From Halichoerus grypus (Eukaryota > Chordata > Mammalia > Carnivora > Phocidae): a stretch of 64,000 bases of DNA. The position numbers were made by a program, and so were the translations under genes. Of the stretch, positions 56,157 through 64,000 are shown one piece after another. Position 1 is the first letter of the stretch. Each line of letters starts with the position of its first letter. Under the pieces are notes generated by a model. The model was given only the letters and a program-made list of their open reading frames with translations, was not told where the DNA came from and searched no databases. The stretch spans positions 53,699,530 to 53,763,529 of the forward strand of contig NC_135721.1 in NCBI RefSeq assembly GCF_964656455.1. The letters are read 5' to 3'.

Positions 56157-57897
56157 TTTGTCCAGAGGAGAACAGGTGAATGAGAAAACAAAATGCTAAC
56201 AGGGTAACAACGTCCCCAGAAAATATACTTTAAACAAATCAGAAAAGACCTGAAGCTGGGGGAAAAGAAAGGGAAAGAAAGAAAAGAAAAAAAAATATGA
56301 TCAAAAATGATCAGGCTGGGGAATAGATCAGTGCCACACACTAGATTTTGGGCATATTTTGGTGTATTAGAAGAAACTGCCTCCCAAAATTTTAAAGAAA
56401 GAAAAACTTATATATGTACAAAAATAAGGGTAAATACAATGAAGGGATAGAATATGACTGTAAAGATGAAAATTATAAAAGATTTTATAAAAGGAATTAA
56501 TAAGATAAGAAGTTGGTTGAAAAAAGAAAGAAGAGAAATTAAAAAAAAAGGGAGAGAATGTGATCAGGCAGGAGACTAGAACAAAGCCATACACTAGAGA
56601 TTTAGGGTATATTTTGGTCTGTTAGAAGAAACCATATCCCAAAATTTTAAAGAGAGAACAACTTATATATATACCAAAAATACGGTTAACTACAATGAAG
56701 GAATAGATATGACTCTAAAAATGAAAAATAAAAAAGATTTTAAAAAAAAGGGATTGATAAGATGTTGGTTGAAAAAGGGAAAAAGAAATATTAAAAAAAA
56801 TAGAAAAAGAAAAAAAGAAAATTAAAAAAAATGAACTTTGAAAGACTAAAGAATCAGGGGGAAAAAAACCATGAATTCTATGTGCTGTATTCCCCTAATG
56901 CTGAAGATCTGCCATTCTCATTGATCGGTAAACTTGGTCTTGGCTGGCTGTTCTTGCTGATCTTCTGGGGGAGGGGCTTGTTGCAGTGGTTCTCAAATGT
57001 CTTTGCCGGAGGCGGAGCTAAGTAATCTGCTTGGGTTTGTTCTCGGGAGCTTTTGTTCCCTGCAAGCTTTTCGTACAGCTTTGGAGGATCAGAGTTAAAA
57101 TGGCAGCCTCCCAATCTCCACTCTGGAGGAGCCGAGAACTTGGGGCCCCACTCCTCAGTGAGCCCCCAGAGAAAAGCAGTCAATCACTCCTGTCTCCCCA
57201 GTTTCTGGCTGCACTCTGTGCTCACCTGGCCTGTGACCGAGCATTTCTATCTCTGGCACCAGAGCCCCTGTGGAGTCTCCAAACCCAGCAGATTCCTGCA
57301 GTGCGCTCCTGTGCTGCTCCTCCTGGGGGAAGAAGGGGAGTATCCCCGGATCTGCTGCTTGCTGGGTCCCTGCTGGAAGAGCAGTAGCCTGACTGTGCCA
57401 CGGATCATGGTTTATGGCAACCCCAAGCTGAGAGCCCACTCCTTGGCTCCATCTTTGCAGCCAGCTTCCCTGCTCCAATGCCTGGGAGCTCTGCCGCATT
57501 CAGGGACCCCCAGTCTTTCTGTGACCCTGAGGGTCCTGGACCACACTGTCCCAGTGAGGGTTCCACCCCCCGCTTAGCCACTGGAGTGACGTCCCTCAGC
57601 AGAGCAGACTTCTACAAGTTCCCATTTTGTGCTCTGCTGCTCTATCACTTGCTGGTAGCGGCTGATGTAGGCTCCCTCCCTGAGGTCTATCTTCCCAGAT
57701 ATCGCCTTGGATTCACTTCTCCAGATGTCTACCTTCCAGAAAGTCGTTGCTTGTCTGTTCAGAGAGTTGCTGCTATTCTTTTCTTCGATCTCCTGTTGAG
57801 TTTGCTGGTGTTCAGAATGGTTTGATACCTATCTAGCTGAATTCCTGGGATCAGATGAAATTTAGGTCTCCTCTCCTCTGCCATCTTGCTCCTCCCA
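56157..57897 (-). promoter_or_regulatory. L1 5'UTR, full length
   Basis: The promoter-side half (56911-57897) is GC-richer and collinear with 11990-13044. The ORF1-side half (56160-56880) is A-rich and absent from the 11-kb copy. On the L1 strand the element begins 'gaggagcaagatggcagagg', with an AAGATGG YY1-like core near the start. Internal promoter function is inferred from L1 biology. Confidence 0.75.
56285..56795. repeat. Tandem duplication in L1 5'UTR, 256-bp period
   Basis: Two copies of an A-rich unit run in order: 'tattttggtgtattagaagaaac' at 56355 recurs as 'tattttggtctgttagaagaaac' at 56611. 'cccaaaattttaaag', 'gggtaaatacaatgaagggatagaatatgact', and 'aagttggttgaaaaa' recur at the same offset. 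The copies differ by substitutions and short indels, so the duplication is older than this insertion. Confidence 0.85.
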
Positions 57898-57934
57898 TAT
57901 CTCTGTTTTTCTGGTGGCAGTGGTTTTCTAACTT

Positions 57935-58085
57935 CTTTTTAATGTATAATAATCACCTGTGAATTTCATTGAACATGAAGATTAAGAAGCTTCATGTCTT
58001 GAGATTTTGATCCAGTAGGTCTAGGATAAGTTGAAAACCTGCATTTTGATCAGGTACCTCAGAGATTTTGATACATTGTCATACA
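57935..58085. mobile_element. MER5/MER20-type hAT MITE, decayed
   Basis: 'aatgtataataatcacctgtgaatttcattgaacatgaag', 'gagattttgatccagtaggtctaggataagttg' and 'aaaacctgcattttgatcaggtacctcag' fit a Charlie-type MITE ('agaatcacctgg', 'gattcagtaggtctggggt', 'ctgcatttctaacaag'). Ends are not preserved well enough to fix strand or subfamily. Confidence 0.65.
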
Positions 58086-59067
58086 GGGAAAAAAATGCTT
58101 CTAGTCCTTCTTTTACCAAATGGCCCAATGAGATTTTCCTCCCATCTTTTACCCTTCCTCCAAGTGCCCAATCTTTCTGCATCATTTAGAATACGAGATA
58201 TCCCTCCCCACCCCCAATATTAAATTCTTCACCATTTTATTATGGAGGACAATTTCACGATTATCTTCGCTTATTTGAAAGTTTCTTTGGGAAATTAGCC
58301 ACTGTCCCAAGAACTTTAAGTGGCAAATCTTTTCCCAAAAGAATGTTTAAACTCCTTACATGAAGTTAAAACCTTTGCTAATCAAAAAATTAAGTTATTC
58401 TTATTTAATGGGTCATTAATATTTTGGCATTTTTTTAACCTCAAAGGCTAATTTTGTGAGGCCCACTAATATCTTGACTACATGTAGGTCTTAGATACCA
58501 AATATTATTTTCATGGCTTTAATATATACATTTTTGATCAGTATTTAGTCCAAGATATAAAAAGGTAATATCAGAAATCTAAACTCTCTCCTTAAGATTT
58601 TTTTAATGCATTTCAAGAAATAATAGCTGTGGCATTTTTATCCCTGAAGCTCCTGCTTGATGAAAAATTTTGCTCTGTGGGTAAAAAATGCAGAACATGG
58701 AGTCCACCTGCTTCCACCTTGCAGCCAGAGAGCCCTCTGTGTTAAGGTTGAGCTACAGAGTTCTCTGTTTCCCAGGAATCAGAGATCACTGGTCCAGCTG
58801 TAATATGCAGTCTCAAAACACAAAACATCTGGACAGATGATATGAATAGTTCATCTTTCCTTATTTATGTTTGAAAGCTGAGGCAGTGTTTATGGAATGA
58901 AAAATTTGTTTAAATGAATGTCTGAACATTATGAATTCCTTGTCACACTTTATCTGGCTTCATAATTGATGTGGTGAACAAAGATCTCTCCATACATATA
59001 TACATAGGCATGTAGCCATATAGCTATATATCCATATTACATGTATATAGGTATGTATTTATTTCTA

Positions 59068-59102
<35 letters not shown>

Positions 59103-59921
59103 TTATCTATATATAGAGAGATTGCTATTTTTCTGTATGTACTTAGGGAAATCTCTGAACCCACTAAGGCCACTGTATTTATTTTTCTAAGATTTAAGAG
59201 TAGACTGGAAGGATGGGATATAAGTATAACATGAAGTAATATTTATCACAAAACCATGGCTATTAAGAAGCTTGCATTCTTTGATACAATGTACAATTTG
59301 AAATTAAAGTCCTATAACTGAAAAATCTTCTTACAAGAAGAATGTTCTCATAAATCTATTACCCAAAATGTTTTTGAAAGACAAGTCACCATTTTTATCA
59401 ACTCTTAAGTCATGATTGCAAGGAAAACTCTGCGCAGAGCAGTTTGGGATAAATATGTATGAATAAAGAACTATTATCATGTTACTGGAAAATTGGGGGC
59501 AGACAGCTTTGACCTGAGTATTTCCTTGACCTTTCTCAATCTGATTTATCAAAGACAACTAAAAGTTCCTTGCAAACTATAATCCTAGCCTCTGAATTAA
59601 TCATAATGACTTGTTTAAGAAAATATTCTGCAATCCCAACTGTATCCTGACTGAAATTTGAACCATCAGGGGCTTCATAGCTTCAGTAGTTTGAGTTCTC
59701 AGTGGTTTTTGATGCACTTTCCCTATGTGCAACATTTGGATCATGGGAGGTTTATAACTGACTAGTCATTGACTGATTTTCAGCCAGTAAAGTGCCTACT
59801 GTAGTGGTGCAAGAGTTGTCTATAAAGGGTCAAATTCTTAGCTCTCAAAGCCATTAAGCAATGTCAAAAGATTATTTTTTGAGAGTCCCATGAAATTTAT
59901 TTGTATTTCTTTTCACTTGTT
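58086..59921. other. Unique stretch, no gene seen
   Basis: 1.8 kb with no assignable repeat apart from the TATC microsatellite listed separately. A 75-codon minus frame at 59331-59558 shows no domain. Confidence 0.4.
59064..59112. repeat. (TATC)n tetranucleotide microsatellite
   Basis: About nine near-perfect TATC units, bordered by TATA-rich and ACATATA-rich sequence (58996-59060). Likely polymorphic. Confidence 0.93.
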
Positions 59922-59932
59922 TTAAAAAATAA

Positions 59933-60124
59933 CTGGGGGTGCCTGGGTGGGCTCAGTTGGTTAAGCGTCTGCCTTCAGCTCAGATCATAATCCCAGGGTC
60001 CTGGGTTAGAGTCCCATGTCAGGGTCCCTGCTCAGCTGGGAGCCTGCTTCTCCCTCTCCCTCTGCTGCTCCCCCTGCTTTTGCTCTCTCTGGCTGTCTCT
60101 CTCTCAAATAAATAAATAAAATCT
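59933..60124 (+). mobile_element. CAN-SINE, forward
   Basis: 'ctgggggtgcctgggtgggctcagttggttaagcgtctgcc', 'cccagggtcctgggttagagtccc', 'ctccctctccctctgctgctccccctgc' and 'caaataaataaataaaatc'. Both flanks carry ttaaaaaataa (59922-59932 and 60125-60135). Confidence 0.93.
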
Positions 60125-60199
60125 TTAAAAAATAATAATTGAAATAGTTCTAAGATAAAAGTCTGTAATTTTGATTTACTAAAAAAAAAAAAAAAACCT

Positions 60200-60340
60200 T
60201 AAAGAGGGCATGTATTGAATGGAGCACTGGGTATTATATGCAAACAATGAATCGTAGAATACTACATCAAAAACTAATGATGTAATGTATGGTGATTAAC
60301 ATAACATAATAAAATTAAATTTTAAAAAAAACTAAAAAAA
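60200..60340 (+). mobile_element. 5'-truncated L1, 3'UTR only
   Basis: 'ttaaagagggcatgtattgaatggagcactgggtattatatgc', 'actacatcaaaaactaatgatgtaatgtatggtgattaacataac' and 'aataaaattaaattt' are the end of the distal 3'UTR module, as at 19.9 kb. 'actaaaaaaaa' text occurs on both sides (60178 and 60331), compatible with a duplication, but it is too A-rich to be sure. Confidence 0.88.
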
Positions 60341-60344
60341 ATCC

Positions 60345-61259
60345 CTTAACTAAGCACTACTAAGCCTCCATAGATATTTACTTCAGTATCTCCTGTGACA
60401 TTGAGAGCTCCAATAACCAATTCCTTTTGTGACTTCTATTTGTTCTCCTGTTTAACTCTAAATTAACATATTTGTGTGTATCTGTTTGTATATATGCATG
60501 TATGCACACATTTGTGTGAGTTCACAAATGATTGCTTGGATGAATGTTAATTTATATCAATGAAGCTGAAATAACATTAGGAAAATCTCATTTTGTTTTT
60601 CCATTTAAAGTTTTATTTTTAGTACTAATTACTGAATATGTTTGTGCATCAATTTATTCCATGTTTGTGTATTTTATTTTGTCTCAGTGATCTTTGTTAC
60701 CTTAGGGCCTAAAACAACATTGGAGTCATTCAACATTTTTATGTTATATAAATAAATTAATTAGTAGGAAAAGTGAAGCCTACACCTTATAAGATTATTT
60801 GCATCTTATAAGTCTTTAATTTTGCTCTAGGAAATTCAACTTAGGGAAACAATTTGATTTTGATTTACTGTTGGCTCTATTAATACCTACAAATAGTAAA
60901 AGTTTGCTTTGACAACCAAAGTGCAAGCACTTTTACAAGTATTTTACCTTTATATATTTTAGGCATTTAAGTGGCTTTTAACATTATTAGTATACATAGT
61001 GTTGTTACATTTATATCTATACCCCAATTAATTATGATTTTTTTAATTATCCCATAAAAATCTACACAAATAGGGACCAAGTCTTCCAACATTTTGTAAC
61101 CTTCACATTACTTCCTATAATGCCTTATGCACAGAAGTTATTTAAGGAATGTCTGTTGAATTGCTCCAGCCATGGCTGGAAAGGTCAATAAGTAGTCTTA
61201 GAGAATATATCAAGAATTCAGTAGATAGTAAGATATATTATCAAGATAAAAAATGAATT
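60345..61259. other. Unique AT-rich spacer
   Basis: No repeat family or gene recognised. A short 'tgtgtgtatctgtttgtatatatgcatg' patch lies near 60472. Confidence 0.4.
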
Positions 61260-63590
61260 GCATAGTAGAAATTTTGCTTCCAGCAATGGTAGACTAGTTC
61301 ATTTTAGACCAAAATTCCTTAGAGCATAGAAATAGTGGAAAAAATACTTTAAAAAAATCTAATTGAGGGTATCAGAGACATACCAAGGCAGGATAGATTT
61401 GCTAACATCCAGGAAAGAGTTAATCCCTGAGTTTGCTTATAGCTGGGAAGGAACCCTGATTTAAGACTCCTGTTTCTGAACATGATGGAGTATCAGAGAC
61501 TAGATTTACCTATCCACCTTAAGCAATCAAAATATAGGAAATATAGTATGCAATGATTTTCAAGAGACTGGATACAGGCAAAAAGGTCAATAATCACTGA
61601 GCAATGAGAAATACACAAAGTGAGCCCGACAATTGCCTAGATTACTGTCTTGAGAGACTTTCCAGACTGTGGTACAGGAATGAGAAACTGAGGCAGAACC
61701 TGGTAGATTCCCTGAGTTAAGGAGATAGAGCTGAGAGTATAGGGAGACCAAGGCAGCTATGGTTCAGAGAAGAATATGGGAGAGAAGAGATCTGCAAAGT
61801 GAGAAAAACATAAATAAATGAAAACACATCCCATGTTCATGGATTGGCAGACTTAATATTGTTAAGATGTTAATAGTACCTAAAGTGATCTACAAATTCA
61901 GTGCAATCCCTATCAAAATCCCAATGACAAATGCAGAAAAGGGCCCTGAATAGCCAAAATGATCTTGAAAAAGAGCAAAGCTAGAGGACTCACACTTTCT
62001 GACTTAAAAGCTTACTACAAAGCTAAAGTAATCAAAACAGTGTGATATTGACATAAAGACAGACATATGAACCAATGGAATAGAATAGAGAGCCCAAAAT
62101 TAAACCCTCATAAATGTGGTAAAATGATTTTTGACAAGGGTGCTAAGACCTTGCAACAGAGAAAGGACAGACTTTTCAACAAATGGTACTGGAATAAACA
62201 GATATCCGCAGGCAAAAGAATCAAGTTGGACCCTTACCTAATGCCATATACAAAAATTAACTCAAAGTGGATCAGAGATCTAAATGTAAGACCTTAAAAA
62301 ATAAAACTCATAAAAAGAAGGGGGGACAAAATCATGATACTGGGTTTGACAATGATTTCTTAGATATGACATCAAAGGCACAGACAACAAAACAAAAAGT
62401 AGATAAATGAGACTCGATGAAAATTTTAAAATTTTGTGAATCAAAAGACACTACTAACAGAGTAAAATGGCAACCCATAGAGTGGGTGAAAATATTTGCA
62501 AATCATGCATCTGTTCAGACAATATCCAGAATACATGATATAATTATACATATATATATATATATTCTGGATATTATTACATGTATTATACACATATATA
62601 ATGATACAATAATGATATTATGTATAATATATAATATAATAATTATAATAGCAACAATAATAATATAGTATATATTTTATAATACTTAGAATATGTAGAG
62701 AACCACCAAACTCAAAAACAACAAAATAAGCAACTTGACTAAAAAATGAGCCAAGGACTTGAATAGATCTTTCTAAAAAGAAGATATACAAAAGGCCAGC
62801 AAACACATGAAGAGATGGTCATCACTAATCATTCAATAAATGCAAGTCAAAACTGCAATGTGATACTACCTCACACCCATTAGGATAGCTAGTATCAAAA
62901 ACAAAACAAAAGAGAAAATAACAGGTGGTGGTGAGGATGTGGAGAAATTGGAACCCTGCACTGTTGATGGGAATGTAAAATGGCATAGTCACATAGAAAA
63001 CAGATGACAGTCCTTAAAAAGTTAAAAATAGAATTACCATATGATCCAGCAATTCAACTTCTGGGTATATACCCAAAAGAATTGAAAGCATGGTGTCAAA
63101 GAGATGTTTGTATCGCATGTTCATAGCAGCATTATTCACAAAAGCTCAAACATGGAAGCAACCAAGCATCTGTTGATTGATGAATAGATAAGCAAAAGTG
63201 GTATATGCAAATAATAGAATATTATTCAGCCTTAAAAGGAAATTCTGACACATGATACAGCATGGAGGAAACTTGAGGACAGTATGCTAAGTTAAATAAA
63301 TTAGTCACAAAAATACCCCCAAATACTGCTTCATTCCACTTAGATGAGATGCTTAGAGTAGTCAAAATCATAGAGATAGAAAGTAGAATGGTGGTTTCCA
63401 GGAACTAGGGAGAGGGAAGAATGGGAGTTATTGTTTAATGAATTTGGAGTTTTAAAGATTTTAAAATATGAGAGAGCTAGGGAGATGGACAGTGGTGATA
63501 ATTGTACAACATTATGAATGAATTTAGTAACACTGAACTGTACATTTAATAATGATTAAGATGGTAAATTTTATGTCATACCTAAAAATT
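61260..63590 (+). repeat. Mid-age L1 (L1MA/L1MB-type), ORF2 end and 3'UTR
   Basis: From about 61800, ORF2 blocks appear in order: 'gatctacaaattcagtgcaatccctatcaaaatccc', frame 62067-62297 with NQWNRIES, DRLFNKWYWN and INSKWIRDLNVRP, then 'tcaacttctgggtatatacccaaaagaa' and 'ttattcagcc'. The 3'UTR ends 'gaactgtacatttaataatgattaagatggtaaattttatg'. Stops and indels destroy ORF2. The part at 61260-61800 resembles an L1 5' region and may belong to it with an internal gap, but that is weaker. Confidence 0.78.
62540..62690. repeat. (TA)-rich expansion inside L1 ORF2
   Basis: About 150 bases of TATA/ATAT, ATTAT and ATAATA lie between ORF2 text 'tccagaatacatgatataatt' and 'aaccaccaaactcaaaaacaac'. It replaced or expanded a short AT stretch of ORF2 and has strong cruciform potential ('tatatatatatatattctggatattattac'). 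Confidence 0.85.
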
Positions 63591-63829
63591 GTTGCCTATT
63601 TGAAGATCGGTATTTTCTTACTTTTTTCTAAAAGACTTATGCTTTTAAGTTTTATATTTACAAACATACATCTATAATCCATTTTGAGTTTAATTTTGTT
63701 TATAGTGAGAGATAGGGATAAAGGTTAATTTTCTTGTAAATGTATATCTAATTGTCCTATCATAATTGAGTTAAAAGGCTATTATTTCTCTCCTTTCCAC
63801 CTTTTTCAATATAATATGACTTTATTTTT

Positions 63830-64000
63830 TTCTTATTTTTATTTGAGTATAGTTGACACACCATGTTACATTAGTTTCAGATTTACAAGTTAGTGATATG
63901 ACAAATTTATACGTTATGCTTTGTTCACCAGAAGTATCCCTACTATCTATATTAGCTACGTTACTTTTACACTATCATTGACTATATTCCTTATGCTTTG
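63830..64000 (-). repeat. L1MA-type 3'UTR, antisense, cut by window edge
   Basis: 'tttatttgagtatagttgacacaccatgttacattagtttcagatttacaa', 'gttatgctttgttcaccagaag' and 'ctatcattgactatattccttatgct' are the reverse of the same 3'UTR type as at 36.9 kb. The element continues beyond 64000. Confidence 0.82.

Larger units (their letters stand above)
52211..57897 (-). mobile_element. Composite near-full-length L1 with internal rearrangement
   Basis: The outer repeats tatttctgtttttct (52196-52210) and tatctctgtttttct (57898-57912) differ at one base in 15, so 52211-57897 behaves as one insertion unit. Reading 5' to 3' on the minus strand: 5'UTR, ORF1, ORF2 endonuclease, then a second L1 3' end (54513-53906), then the ORF2 C-terminus and its own 3'UTR. 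The reverse transcriptase region is missing. Either an L1 inserted into ORF2 with deletion of target, or an internally deleted L1 landed at the 5' edge of a truncated one. Confidence 0.72.

Noticed and set aside
59064..59112. Possible CRISPR-like direct repeats
   Set aside because: Tetranucleotide microsatellite with no spacers; the host is a mammal, where CRISPR arrays do not occur.

Overview
The window is nuclear DNA from a placental mammal, and the repeats point to a carnivoran. At least fourteen copies of a tRNA-Lys-derived CAN-SINE are present, with heads of the type cgcctgggtggctcag, a CT-rich tail region and an AATAAA(T)-rich end. Their subtype, and the L1 ends around them, look like a non-canid caniform (bear, pinniped or mustelid). 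The species cannot be fixed by eye.

No host protein-coding gene, exon series, rRNA, functional tRNA or CRISPR array can be supported. The longest open frames are L1 ORF2 and ORF1 remnants, or chance frames through the GC-rich L1 5'UTR and a CTTT tract. The window therefore looks intergenic or deeply intronic, AT-rich, and built by successive layers of transposons.

Layout. 0-10 kb: mostly unique AT-rich DNA with old MIR, L1M, MER20-like and MLT1 elements and one young SINE. 10-18 kb: a (CA)/(TA) microsatellite, a rearranged young L1 (11.0-13.0 kb), a cluster of nested SINEs (15.6-16.3 kb) and a twin-primed inverted L1 (16.9-18.0 kb). 18-35 kb: unique DNA with DNA transposons (Tigger, hAT), an MLT1 LTR, MIR and L2 pieces, tiny L1 tails, SINEs, and an L1 inside a Tigger at 33.8-35.0 kb. 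35-40 kb: a long, old L1/HAL1-type element carrying later insertions. 40-52 kb: SINEs, MIRs, L1M pieces, a long polypyrimidine tract and a possible retrocopied tRNA-Ser half. 52.2-57.9 kb: a composite antisense L1 with recognisable ORF2, endonuclease, ORF1 and 5'UTR parts. 58-64 kb: unique DNA, a SINE, an L1 tail and a mid-age L1 running to a further antisense L1 at the window edge.

The genes here do not act together in a pathway. What can be read is retrotransposition mechanics: target-site duplications (TSDs), 5' truncation, twin priming, internal deletion at microhomology, and nested insertion. The points most worth following are the L1 with 5'UTR fused to the ORF2 tail inside one TSD, the two-module L1 3'UTR with an internal poly(A), antisense open frames shared by two L1 5'UTR copies, the tRNA-Ser half with flanking repeats, a 32-bp L1 insertion, and a tandem NF-E2/AP-1 plus GATA motif cluster in unique DNA. 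I saw no convincing new multi-gene system.
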